From: Desulfuromonas sp. KJ2020
GTDB taxonomy: Bacteria > Desulfobacterota > Desulfuromonadia > Desulfuromonadales > SZUA-540
NCBI RefSeq assembly: GCF_024197615.1
Contig: NZ_JAKUKE010000003.1
Coordinates: 341,192 to 405,191 of the forward strand
Reading direction: 5' to 3'
DNA length: 64,000 nucleotides
Of this stretch, positions 25,710-34,343 are shown in pieces. Position 1 is the first letter of the stretch; every line of letters starts with the position of its first letter. The notes under the pieces were generated by a model. It made no database searches. It saw only the letters and a program-made list of their open reading frames with translations, and was not told where the DNA came from. The position numbers and the translations under genes are program-made.

Positions 25710-27060
25710 GCAAATTACAACTGAGTACGGACCTATTTCAGCTGATTTTCAGACTGCCAAGCTCTCTGAATTATGTGTGGAGAAAATAGGGGTTCAAACT
25801 GGTCCGTTCGGCAGTCAGTTGCACCAAGAAGATTACGTTGAAATAGGTACACCAATAATTACCGTCGAACATTTAGGCGAAAATAGGATTTTGCACGACA
25901 ACACGCCATTTGTAAGTGACGCAGATAGAGATCGGCTTTCTCGGTATAGCCTGCAAGAAGGAGATATCGTCTTTTCCCGCGTAGGCTCTGTAGACAGGCG
26001 CTCCTTAGTTCGCAAAGCTGAGAATGGTTGGCTTTTCTCAGGTCGTTGCTTAAGGGTTCGAGCCAAAAGGGATTTAATAGATCCCATCTATCTCTCGTAT
26101 TTTTTCGGCCATGAAGGATTCAAGAATTACCTGCGCAGTATTGCCGTTGGCGCTACTATGCCCTCAATCAATACTAAAATATTGAGCGATGTTCCTATTT
26201 ATTTCCCAGAGTTAGAAGTCCAGAAACGGATAGGTAAAATCCTCTTAGAAATTGACGACAAAATCGAACTCAACCGCCAAATCAACCAAACCCTCGAACA
26301 GATCGCCCAGACCATCTTCAAAAGCTGGTTTGTCGATTTCGAGCCGGTCAAAGCCAAGATCGAAGCCAAAGCTGCCGGCCGCGACCCCGAGCGCGCCGGC
26401 ATGTGCGCCATCAGCGGCAAACTTGAGCCCGAACTCGACCAGCTTTCCTCCGAACACTACCAGCAACTCGCCGCCACCGCCGCCCTGTTTCCCGATGAGC
26501 TGGTGGAGTCGGAGTTGGGGTTGATTCCGGAGGGGTGGGGGGGGCAACGATTGGAAAACTTACTGGATCTTTGCTATGGCAAGTCACTGACTAAAACTGA
26601 ACGAAGAGATGGTGATTTCCCCGTCTATGGCTCCGGTGGGATTACTGGATTTCACGACAAACCATTGGTTGCAGGCCCTGGAATCATTGTCGGGCGCAAA
26701 GGAACAGTCGGGGCATTGTATTGGGAGGATCGGGATTTTTTCGCCATTGATACGGTCTTCTACGTTGTGCCAAAGAACGGGGCCACTTTTGAAGTTCTTT
26801 TTTATTTGCTTCAAACCCTCGGATTAGAAAAAATGAACACTGACGCTGCTGTTCCTGGGCTGAACCGCAACAATGTTTATAGACTACCAGTGCCAAAATA
26901 TCCGAAAGAATTGATGGAAGTATTTTCTAAAACTGTCGGAATTGTCAGGGGGAAGATTTCTTGTGGCTTGTGTGAAAACAAAACATTCGCCACTCTTCGA
27001 GACACCTTATTGCCAAAACTTCTTTGCGGTGAATTGAATTTCATTGAGGAGGTTGCATGA
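25699..27060 (+). CDS. hsdS: Type I restriction-modification specificity subunit HsdS
   Basis: About 453 residues from ATG 25699. Two target-recognition domains are visible: the first covers about 15-180 and the second about 275-430. The central conserved helix runs through VQKRIGKILLEIDDKIEL and SWFVDFEPVKAKIEAK. The conserved spacer is GC-rich while both recognition domains are AT-rich, the expected signature of domain exchange in hsdS. The recognition sequence cannot be deduced. The stop overlaps the next gene by 4 bp. Confidence 0.95.
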   Translation: MSSEQITTEYGPISADFQTAKLSELCVEKIGVQTGPFGSQLHQEDYVEIGTPIITVEHLGENRILHDNTPFVSDADRDRLSRYSLQEGDIVFSRVGSVDRRSLVRKAENGWLFSGRCLRVRAKRDLIDPIYLSYFFGHEGFKNYLRSIAVGATMPSINTKILSDVPIYFPELEVQKRIGKILLEIDDKIELNRQINQTLEQIAQTIFKSWFVDFEPVKAKIEAKAAGRDPERAGMCAISGKLEPELDQLSSEHYQQLAATAALFPDELVESELGLIPEGWGGQRLENLLDLCYGKSLTKTERRDGDFPVYGSGGITGFHDKPLVAGPGIIVGRKGTVGALYWEDRDFFAIDTVFYVVPKNGATFEVLFYLLQTLGLEKMNTDAAVPGLNRNNVYRLPVPKYPKELMEVFSKTVGIVRGKISCGLCENKTFATLRDTLLPKLLCGELNFIEEVA

Positions 27061-28283
27061 TGTCCAGATGGAATGAACAGTACGAAACTCATGCCTTTAA
27101 AAAAACTTGGTCAACTTTACACGATGTTTTATCGAGTGAAGATTTAGAAAAAAATAATTCTGAACAGGCAGTTAAAGAAATTGCAAGATTATTTAAAGTA
27201 GTTTCTTATATTGATTCAATATTGGAACAAATTGATCCAGAGCTTATGCCCGCCTCTTTTTTGAATGGGGCAAACCAGCATGCGACAAATTGCTTGAATG
27301 AGTTAAATGCATTTAAAGGCAATCAGAATCCAGGTCATCTCCAGAATTCAAATAATCATGCCGACCAATTGATTGTAATTTTTAGTCAGACACCCTTCAA
27401 TTTAACGGCCCAACAAAAGGGCGCATTGAGCAAATCAGCTACAGTTTATGCGTCTGTTTTAGATGAACATCTAAAAAATCTGAAAGAAAATACTGACACA
27501 AGAATTGATGAAGTTTCAAAAGGTATCGAAAAATTAAAATTAGGTACAAATGCTGTAAGCGTAAATTTGAATGATCTCCAAGCTCAATTGAAGACAGTTT
27601 CTCAAACAATTGAAAAACAAACGGCTGAATTCAATACCCAATTTCAAAGTGGAGAGCAGGGGAGAAACACAAAATTCGAAGCAGTGTCGCTGAAGCTTCA
27701 AGAGAAGGCCGACAAAGAGTTTGAAAAACTGGCTGAGAAGGTGGCAGTTTCACTTGACGTGCTAGGTAAGTATCTTGATGATGCTTCAAAGGTATTTGGT
27801 GTTGTCGTAAATACATTGCAAGCAGGGTCTTATTCGTTGTATGCAAATGAAGAGAAAAAGACTGCTGACTGGCTTCGAAGATTTGCTTTTCTATTTATGA
27901 TTGCCGGAGTTGTTATTTTGTTGGCGCCGGAAGTCGCCAGAATGTTCAAAGACTTTTCAGATTACACCTTTGACTGGAAAAATATCGCAGGCCGTAGTTT
28001 TTTCTCGCTTATCCTATTTATACCTGGTTTTTATCTGGCCAGAGAATCTACAAGTCACAGGAGTAACGAGATCCTAAATCGAAGAAGAGAATTGATTCTT
28101 TCGACAATTGACCCCTATTTGGCATTGCTTGACAAGGTGAAAGCGGAGCAAATTAAGACCGAACTGGCTAAAAATATTTTCTCCGAAGGCAATGTCGCTT
28201 TAGAGGACAACTCACTAGACGCATCAAACCTTTTCGCTCAGTTTTCGAATCTCGTAAAATTAATAAGCAAGTCTGGTAAGTAG
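27057..28283 (+). CDS. AT-rich two-TM coiled-coil protein embedded in the hsd operon, unknown
   Basis: A 408-residue protein whose ATG lies within the hsdS stop region (ATGA), so translation is probably coupled. Residues 1-125 are helical and soluble. Residues about 130-240 form a long coiled coil (heptads around TRIDEVSKGIEKLK and KFEAVSLKLQEKADK). Two transmembrane helices follow (about 272-290 and 310-328), then a soluble C-tail of about 80 residues. It has no nuclease, ATPase or HTH motif. The DNA is strikingly AT-rich and Asn/Lys-rich compared with hsdM and hsdR, so it was probably inserted separately. A membrane-bound defence accessory is the main hypothesis; function unknown. Confidence 0.8.
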   Translation: MMSRWNEQYETHAFKKTWSTLHDVLSSEDLEKNNSEQAVKEIARLFKVVSYIDSILEQIDPELMPASFLNGANQHATNCLNELNAFKGNQNPGHLQNSNNHADQLIVIFSQTPFNLTAQQKGALSKSATVYASVLDEHLKNLKENTDTRIDEVSKGIEKLKLGTNAVSVNLNDLQAQLKTVSQTIEKQTAEFNTQFQSGEQGRNTKFEAVSLKLQEKADKEFEKLAEKVAVSLDVLGKYLDDASKVFGVVVNTLQAGSYSLYANEEKKTADWLRRFAFLFMIAGVVILLAPEVARMFKDFSDYTFDWKNIAGRSFFSLILFIPGFYLARESTSHRSNEILNRRRELILSTIDPYLALLDKVKAEQIKTELAKNIFSEGNVALEDNSLDASNLFAQFSNLVKLISKSGK

Positions 28284-28285
28284 TT

Positions 28286-31200
28286 ATGATTTCCGAAGGC
28301 CAACTCGAACAACTCTGCCTTAACTGGTTTCGTGAAGAAGGCTACGCAACCGCCTTCGGCTCCGACATCGCCCATGACGGTGACTCGTCAGAGCGTCGCG
28401 ACTATCAGCAGGTGGTGTTAACCTGTCGCCTTCTCACCACCCTGCAGAAGATCAACCCACACATCCCCCTCGCCACCCTCGAAGAAGCTGCCCAAGCCGT
28501 CACCAAACCTGAATCCCCGGTGCTGATCCACAATAACCGGGCCTTCCACAAACTGCTTCTCGAAGGCGTGCCGGTCGAATACCGCGACGGCGATGAGATC
28601 AAAGTCGACCATGTGCAGTTGATCGACTTCTACAACATCGAGAAGAACCAGTTCCTGGTCGTCAATCAGTTCACCATTCTGGGGACCAAACGCCTGCGTC
28701 GCCCCGACATTGTCGTCTTCATCAACGGCCTGCCCATCGCGGTGATCGAGCTGAAGAACCCTGCCGACATCAACGCTGACGTCTGGAATGCCTACGACCA
28801 GTTGCAGACCTACAAGGATGAGATCCCTGACCTCTTCGTGTGCAACGAGGCGCTGGTGGTTTCCGATGGCCTGACAGCACGAATAGGCTCATTGACCGCC
28901 AACAAGGAGCGCTTTCTCCCCTGGCGAACCATCCGCAACGAGGATGACAAGCCGCTGCTCGAATACGAACTGGAGAAGGTGGTTAAAGGGTTCTTCGACC
29001 GCGAGCTGCTGCTCGACTATCTGCGCTACTTCATTCTCTTTGAGCAGGACGACGGCAGCATCATCAAGAAGATCGCCGGCTACCACCAGTTTCATGCCGT
29101 GCGCGAAGCGGTGCGGGTGACGCTGATTGCCTCGGCCCCGGTCAAAGCCGGAGAGATCGCCGACAGCCAGCGTGCCACCTGGGGTAAAGAGGTAGAGCCC
29201 GGCTCGCGTAAGGCCGGGGTGGTGTGGCATACGCAGGGGTCGGGCAAGAGCATCACCATGTGCTGCTACGCCGGCAAACTGCTGCAGCAACCGGAAATGA
29301 ACAACCCGACCATTGTTGTCGTCACCGACCGCAACGATCTCGACGGCCAGCTCTTCGCCACTTTCTGCAATGCCCAGGAGTTGCTGCGGCAGGCCCCGGT
29401 GCAGGCTGACAGCCGCGAAGACTTGCGCCGGGAATTGGCGGCGCGACAGTCGGGGGGCATTATTTTCACTACGGTACAGAAATTCTCCCTGTTGAATGCC
29501 GAAGACAGTCATCCGGTACTCAGTGAGCGCAACAACATTGTCGTCATCAGCGACGAGGCCCACCGCAGCCAGTACGGTTTCAAGGCCAAACTCGACACCA
29601 AGACCGGCCAATACATCTACGGCTACGCCAAGCACATGCGCGACGCCATCCCCAATGCGTCGTTCATCGGTTTCACTGGTACGCCCATCTCCCAGGAGGA
29701 CAAGGACACCCGCGCCGTATTTGGCGACTATGTCAGCATCTACGACATTCAGGATGCGGTCGACGACGGCGCGACAGTGCCTATTTACTACGAATCACGC
29801 CTGGCCAAGCTCGATATCAACCACGCTGCGATTGAGGAACTTAACGACGAGGTTGAAGAAGTCATTGAGGACGAGGAGGACGTTGGCCTGCGCGAGCGCA
29901 CCAAGAGTAAGTGGGCGGCGCTGGAAAAGCTGGTCGGTGCAGAACCGCGCCTGAAGGAGGTCGCTGAAGACCTGGTGCGGCACTTCGAGGCGCGCACAGC
30001 GGTGGTAGACGGCAAGGGGATGATCGTCTGCATGAGCCGCGAGATCTGCGTGCATCTTTACAACGAAATCGTCGCGCTGCGGCCTGCCTGGCATGATCCT
30101 GACTTGGAGAAAGGGGCAATTAAGATTGTCATGACCGGCTCCGCCGCTGACAGACCGCTGCTGCAATCGCACATCTACAACAAGGTGACCAAAAAGCGCT
30201 TGGAAAAGCGCTTTAAGGATGCCAAGGACGAGTTGAAACTGGTGATCGTGCGTGACATGTGGCTGACTGGCTTCGATTGCCCGAGCTGCCACACCATGTA
30301 CGTCGACAAGCCGATGCGCGGTCATAATCTGATGCAGGCCATCGCTCGCGTCAACCGGGTGTTCAAGGACAAGCCGGGTGGGCTGGTGGTTGATTACATC
30401 GGTATCGCCAACGAGTTGAAGCAGGCGCTCAAGATCTATATCAACGCGCAAGGGAAGGGGACACCAACGCTGGCGGCGGAAGAGGCGCTGGCGGTGCTGC
30501 TGGAGAAGCTCGACGTGGTGCGCGGCCTTTTTCATGGCTTCGATTACAGCGACTATGTCACCCGTGCGCACCAAATTCTGATTCTGGCCGCCAATCACAT
30601 CCTTGGGGTTGAAGACGGCAAGAAGCGCTTCCTCGACGCCATGGCGGCGATCACCCGCGCCTTTGCCCTGTGCGGCACCCTTGATGAGGCCGAGCCGCTG
30701 CGTAAAGAAATCGCCTTCTTTGCGGCCATTCGTGCCGCCATCGTCAAGCACACCACGGTCGACAGTAAGCTGACCGAAGAACAGAAGAACAGCGCCTTGA
30801 AGCAGATTCTCGACAACGCCGTCATTGCTGAAGGGGTGGCTGATGTTTTTGCTCTGGCCGGTCTCGACAAGCCGAACATTGCGTTGCTCTCCGACGAGTT
30901 TCTCGAAGACGTGCGCAACATGAAGAGCCGCAACCTGGCCCTGGAGCTGTTGGAGAAGCTGCTGCGGGACACCATCAAGGCGCGTACCCGCAGCAACCTA
31001 GTGATGGAGCAAAAGTTTAGTGATCGCCTGCTGGCGACGCTGAACCGCTACCACGCCCGTGCTATTGAAACCGCGCAGGTGATCGAAGAGTTGATCCAGA
31101 TGGCCAAGGATTTTCAGCAGGCCTTGAAGCGCGACGAGGCCCTGGGACTCAACTCAGACGAGGTCGCCTTTTATGACGCTCTGGCCAACAACGAAAGCGC

Positions 31201-31429
31201 CGTGCGGGAGTTGGGGGACGACATCCTCAAGAAAATCGCCGTCGAGATCACCGAAAAGCTGCGCAACAGCACCTCGGTCGACTGGCAGGTGCGGGACAAC
31301 GTTCGGGCCAAACTGCGCAACCTGGTGCGGCGAACTTTGCGTAAGTGGAAGTATCCGCCGGATAAGCAAGATGATGCCGTGGAGTTGGTTTTGAAGCAGG
31401 CGGAAGTGCTCTGTGCGGGGTGGGCGTGA
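28286..31429 (+). CDS. hsdR: Type I restriction endonuclease subunit HsdR
   Basis: A 1047-residue ATP-dependent translocase and nuclease. The PD-(D/E)xK nuclease domain lies near the N-terminus, with catalytic residues around FINGLPIAVIELKNPAD. The helicase core has Walker A WHTQGSGKSITM, the DEAH box VVISDEAHRSQYG and motif III FIGFTGTPIS. A C-terminal helical domain (about 850-1040) contacts the methylase. It starts 3 bp after the preceding gene. All core motifs are intact, so the system is probably active. Confidence 0.97.
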   Translation: MISEGQLEQLCLNWFREEGYATAFGSDIAHDGDSSERRDYQQVVLTCRLLTTLQKINPHIPLATLEEAAQAVTKPESPVLIHNNRAFHKLLLEGVPVEYRDGDEIKVDHVQLIDFYNIEKNQFLVVNQFTILGTKRLRRPDIVVFINGLPIAVIELKNPADINADVWNAYDQLQTYKDEIPDLFVCNEALVVSDGLTARIGSLTANKERFLPWRTIRNEDDKPLLEYELEKVVKGFFDRELLLDYLRYFILFEQDDGSIIKKIAGYHQFHAVREAVRVTLIASAPVKAGEIADSQRATWGKEVEPGSRKAGVVWHTQGSGKSITMCCYAGKLLQQPEMNNPTIVVVTDRNDLDGQLFATFCNAQELLRQAPVQADSREDLRRELAARQSGGIIFTTVQKFSLLNAEDSHPVLSERNNIVVISDEAHRSQYGFKAKLDTKTGQYIYGYAKHMRDAIPNASFIGFTGTPISQEDKDTRAVFGDYVSIYDIQDAVDDGATVPIYYESRLAKLDINHAAIEELNDEVEEVIEDEEDVGLRERTKSKWAALEKLVGAEPRLKEVAEDLVRHFEARTAVVDGKGMIVCMSREICVHLYNEIVALRPAWHDPDLEKGAIKIVMTGSAADRPLLQSHIYNKVTKKRLEKRFKDAKDELKLVIVRDMWLTGFDCPSCHTMYVDKPMRGHNLMQAIARVNRVFKDKPGGLVVDYIGIANELKQALKIYINAQGKGTPTLAAEEALAVLLEKLDVVRGLFHGFDYSDYVTRAHQILILAANHILGVEDGKKRFLDAMAAITRAFALCGTLDEAEPLRKEIAFFAAIRAAIVKHTTVDSKLTEEQKNSALKQILDNAVIAEGVADVFALAGLDKPNIALLSDEFLEDVRNMKSRNLALELLEKLLRDTIKARTRSNLVMEQKFSDRLLATLNRYHARAIETAQVIEELIQMAKDFQQALKRDEALGLNSDEVAFYDALANNESAVRELGDDILKKIAVEITEKLRNSTSVDWQVRDNVRAKLRNLVRRTLRKWKYPPDKQDDAVELVLKQAEVLCAGWA

Positions 31430-31490
31430 TAGACGAGCTTTATGCAAGGCTAGCATTGCCCAGTTCATTTATATCTGCGAGAGAATTGCC

Positions 31491-32285
31491 ATGAGTCAGT
31501 CGTGGGCGGAAGTGCGTGACGAGCTGCATCGACGACGAGATATTCTGGTTCATCGTTCATACGATACTTCCTTCCAAATGGAACCTTCGGAGAGGGAACG
31601 CATCCAATTAGACCTTGAGCGCTGGAAGTCACCGCCCCGGTGTACCGACATACCGAACCTGATGAAGCAGTTCTGTGTCAGTGCTTATAGCTACGCCCCA
31701 ATAAGAAACAATCTCCTCTCTCCGTTAGCTGAAGGTCTGCCGACCAGACAGAACATTGCCCTGGCACTTTCCAGGGTATTCGACGATCAGCAGGAATTTC
31801 TAGATGACGCCTTCTGGTCGCCGGATCTCTTGGGAGATTTGGCTGCTGAAATTCAGGAGAGGTACAAGTTTAATCAATCTTCGAGACAATTCAGACCACG
31901 TATTCTCGCCGTCTTGCTCACAGGGAGTCGCAAATTGGAGGAGGCGCTCAGAGATGGGCTCGACGGATTTTATGAGATGGTTGGGCACGCCAAGACCCCT
32001 TCGGCGATGTGGAGTCTGGTCAACAATTTTTCCAAGGGAATAGATTATGTAGGCCCCGCCCTTGTGTGTGACTTCTTCAAAGAAATCGGTTTTGTTCAAT
32101 ATGTTAAAGTAGACCATCATTTCGCTGCCCAGTTTCCTGAATTGATCAAATGGAAAGGCGGATGCCGGTTGAGTCCAAGGCAGAGTTTTATCCTCTCCCA
32201 AGAAATCGCCGATGCCGTGGGTATGACGCCCTTTCATCTGGATGCAATACTCTACCTTTGGGGGCGCTACGGAGACAGGTCCTGA
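31491..32285 (+). CDS. HhH-GPD DNA-glycosylase-like protein downstream of hsdR
   Basis: 264 residues from ATG 31491. An upstream GTG at 31413, inside hsdR, gives an odd N-terminus and is less likely. The N-terminal 175 residues are helical and unrecognised. Then GIDYVGPALVCDFFKEIG (183-200) resembles the helix-hairpin-helix of base-excision glycosylases. YVKVDHHFAAQ places an Asp at 208 where the catalytic Asp of the superfamily lies, and a C-terminal helix with Trp follows. The hairpin lysine of bifunctional enzymes is absent, which would mean a monofunctional glycosylase or a binding protein. Position as last gene of a type I RM block suggests a defence or modification-related role. The family call is by eye. 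Confidence 0.6.
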   Translation: MSQSWAEVRDELHRRRDILVHRSYDTSFQMEPSERERIQLDLERWKSPPRCTDIPNLMKQFCVSAYSYAPIRNNLLSPLAEGLPTRQNIALALSRVFDDQQEFLDDAFWSPDLLGDLAAEIQERYKFNQSSRQFRPRILAVLLTGSRKLEEALRDGLDGFYEMVGHAKTPSAMWSLVNNFSKGIDYVGPALVCDFFKEIGFVQYVKVDHHFAAQFPELIKWKGGCRLSPRQSFILSQEIADAVGMTPFHLDAILYLWGRYGDRS

Positions 32286-32445
32286 ACCTTCAAAAGTACG
32301 GGTGGAGGACCCACGGGAGCGATCATGTTTCTTTGGGCCAGATGTTGTTTTTGGGCTGGCAATGAGGCAGTTTAGGGGTATGTAAGGGGGCTTAAAGGGG
32401 ATTGCTTGTTTTAAAAAACATAAAAAACGCTAAGTTGAATAATTA
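32286..32445 (+). other. Non-coding right end of the island
   Basis: About 160 bp between the glycosylase-like gene and attR. It holds G-rich stretches including GGGGTA at 32375-32380 followed by TGTAAGGGGG. This resembles the GGGGTATATGTTGGGG near the integrase, so it may be the right-hand Int arm site. No ORF is supported. Confidence 0.4.
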
Positions 32446-32462
32446 GTTCGATTCCCGTCCCG
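32446..32462 (+). repeat. attR: right direct repeat of the island
   Basis: An exact copy of GTTCGATTCCCGTCCCG from the tRNA-Leu 3' end, here without the rest of a tRNA. It marks the right boundary of the integrated element. Confidence 0.9.
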
Positions 32463-32478
32463 CTGATTTATTCAGTCT

Positions 32479-32517
32479 GAAAAGCCCTCTGAAAACGAGG
32501 GCTTTTGTCTTTTTTGT
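32479..32517 (+). terminator. Terminator beyond attR (probably the original tRNA-Leu terminator)
   Basis: AAAGCCCTC (32481-32489) and GAGGGCTTT (32497-32505) form a 9-bp stem with a seven-base loop, followed by a T-rich tract. Before integration it would have lain about 20 bp after the tRNA. Confidence 0.85.
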
Positions 32518-32601
32518 CCCCTTTATTTGATCCGGTGTTTGTGACCTGTTATAAAATGATGAAACTTTTCGTGCGGTCTTTTGTGAACCAGGTGGGGTGT
32601 A

Positions 32602-34290
32602 ATGAAAACAATCGCGTCGGAACTCGCCTATTTTCTCCGCGGCAGAGTGGTCAAAAACCTTAAATACCTGGCCTACTACTGTGTTTTCCTGGTCGGCATG
32701 ATCCTGCTGTACGCGGTTCTCTTCCGCTATCTCATGTGGCATCTAGAAGGGCGTGAATTTTCGCTGATTGCCGGGATTTACTGGTCCATTACGGTGATGA
32801 CGACCCTGGGATTCGGGGACATTACCTTTCACAGCGACCCCGGCTATATTTTTGCCGCAGTGGTGACGGTATCGGGGGTGATTTTTTTGCTGATCATCCT
32901 CCCTTTTACTCTGGTCAGCCTGTTTCTGGCACCCTGGATCGAATACCGCCTGAGCCACCGGCCGGATGTTGATCTGCCGCCAGAGACTGCCGGGCACGTC
33001 CTGATCTTTGGCGTCGATTCCGTCACCCGCAACCTGATTCGAAGACTTAAAACCCGCCAGATCCCTTTCGTGGTGGTGACCGAAGATAGCAGTGAGGCAA
33101 TAAACCTTGAGGACCGCGGTGTCAAGGTGGTGGTCGGTTCACCGACCGATCCTGAAGTGCTTCAAGGCCTAAGGGTTGCCGAGGCGCGGTATATCATTGC
33201 CAACCTCAGCGACCCCGAAAACGTCAATCTGTGTCTGACTGCCCGCTCCCTTTGCGAAACGCCCATCGTCGCCTTGGTGTCCGAGGCAGAGCATGGGGAT
33301 CTGCTGCGCCTGGCGGGGGCCAATCAGGTTATCCCCCTGCACAAGATTCTGGGGAACTACCTGGCCACCCGGGCCACGACCAAGGGGGCCATGGCCCATG
33401 TCATCGACAGCTTCGGTAAGCTCGTCATAGCGGAAATCCCGGTGCACGGCACACCATTTTCCGGACTGTCGCTGGCAGACTCCCTGATCCGGCAACAGAC
33501 CGGGCTGGCCGTGATCGGTCTGTGGGAACGGGGGAACCTGACTCTTCCCGCCGCCGATACTCTACTCAGGGATGATGCCCTGATGGTGTTGGCGGGAACC
33601 CGGGAGCAGCTGGAAGCGCTTGAACAGTTGACTGGTGAGCAGGCGAATGAGGATCTGATCTTTATCCTCGGCCATGGTCGCGTCGGTTGTGCCGCCGCCA
33701 GTTTTCTTGACCGCAAACCGGTGCCGTTCATCCTGGTCGACCGCCAGGAAAATCCCTACTGTGAGGAGCACGTTCCTATTTATGGCGATGCGACGGTCCG
33801 TCATCTGCTGCAGAAGAGCGGTATCGACAAGGCTCGTGGCCTCATCGTCACGACGAACGATGACAATACCAATATCTTTCTCACCCTGGCCAGCCGGCAC
33901 GCCCATTCCCATATCCGCATCGTGGCGCGGGCTACTGTCGATGAAAACGTCGCCCAACTTTACGCGGCGGGCGCCGATTTTGTTGTGTCCAGCGCCTCGG
34001 TGGGGGGCAGCATTCTGCTGAATATCATTGAATCCAAAACGTCGGTATTTCTCACCGAGGGAATCAATATCTTTCGCCGCCCTCTGCCGGCCGCGCTGGT
34101 GGGCAAATCCATTGCCGCCTCCCACCTCAGGGAAAGGACGGGCTGTTCCATTGTGGCTCTGGAAGGTCACGGAAAAGCAGATCCTGTCGTCGTGCCCTCA
34201 CCGGAAACCGTCTTGCAGAAGGACGATGCACTGATTCTGATCGGCACCCCTGCCCAGGAAGAGGCCTTCGGTAAACTCTACCCCAAGTGA
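32602..34290 (+). CDS. Potassium channel with two RCK (TrkA-N/C) units
   Basis: A 562-residue membrane protein. It has a transmembrane helix (about 22-46), a pore helix and a filter reading TTLGFGD (about 71-77), and a second transmembrane helix (about 86-114). Two cytosolic TrkA-N domains start near 130 (HVLIFGVDSVTRNLIRRL) and 350 (LIFILGHGRVGCAAASF), each followed by a TrkA-C-like domain. The filter has GFGD instead of the commoner GYGD, seen in some K+ channels. Tandem RCKs in one chain resemble BK/GsuK-type channels; GsuK of Geobacter is NAD- and Ca-regulated. It is the first chromosomal gene after the island. Confidence 0.9.
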   Translation: MKTIASELAYFLRGRVVKNLKYLAYYCVFLVGMILLYAVLFRYLMWHLEGREFSLIAGIYWSITVMTTLGFGDITFHSDPGYIFAAVVTVSGVIFLLIILPFTLVSLFLAPWIEYRLSHRPDVDLPPETAGHVLIFGVDSVTRNLIRRLKTRQIPFVVVTEDSSEAINLEDRGVKVVVGSPTDPEVLQGLRVAEARYIIANLSDPENVNLCLTARSLCETPIVALVSEAEHGDLLRLAGANQVIPLHKILGNYLATRATTKGAMAHVIDSFGKLVIAEIPVHGTPFSGLSLADSLIRQQTGLAVIGLWERGNLTLPAADTLLRDDALMVLAGTREQLEALEQLTGEQANEDLIFILGHGRVGCAAASFLDRKPVPFILVDRQENPYCEEHVPIYGDATVRHLLQKSGIDKARGLIVTTNDDNTNIFLTLASRHAHSHIRIVARATVDENVAQLYAAGADFVVSSASVGGSILLNIIESKTSVFLTEGINIFRRPLPAALVGKSIAASHLRERTGCSIVALEGHGKADPVVVPSPETVLQKDDALILIGTPAQEEAFGKLYPK

Positions 34291-34343
34291 GGCCAAGGAT
34301 TGCGCTTGTCGGACTCTTTTAGTCATCAAGGACCTGATCAATT

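Larger units (their letters stand above)
17561..32462 (+). mobile_element. Integrated phage-satellite-like island in tRNA-Leu carrying a type I RM cargo
   Basis: A perfect 17-bp repeat, GTTCGATTCCCGTCCCG, occurs within the 3' end of tRNA-Leu (17561-17577) and again at 32446-32462. This gives an element of about 14,885 bp. Directly inside the left end lies a tyrosine integrase. It is followed by an AlpA-like regulator, a replication initiator and a TOPRIM-helicase, small zinc-binding ORFs, and an hsdM-S-X-R-Y block. No capsid, tail, terminase, conjugation or toxin-antitoxin gene is recognisable. The layout fits a P4/PICI-like satellite or a decayed prophage with a defence cargo. The hsd block changes base composition sharply, which suggests separate acquisition. 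Confidence 0.9.
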
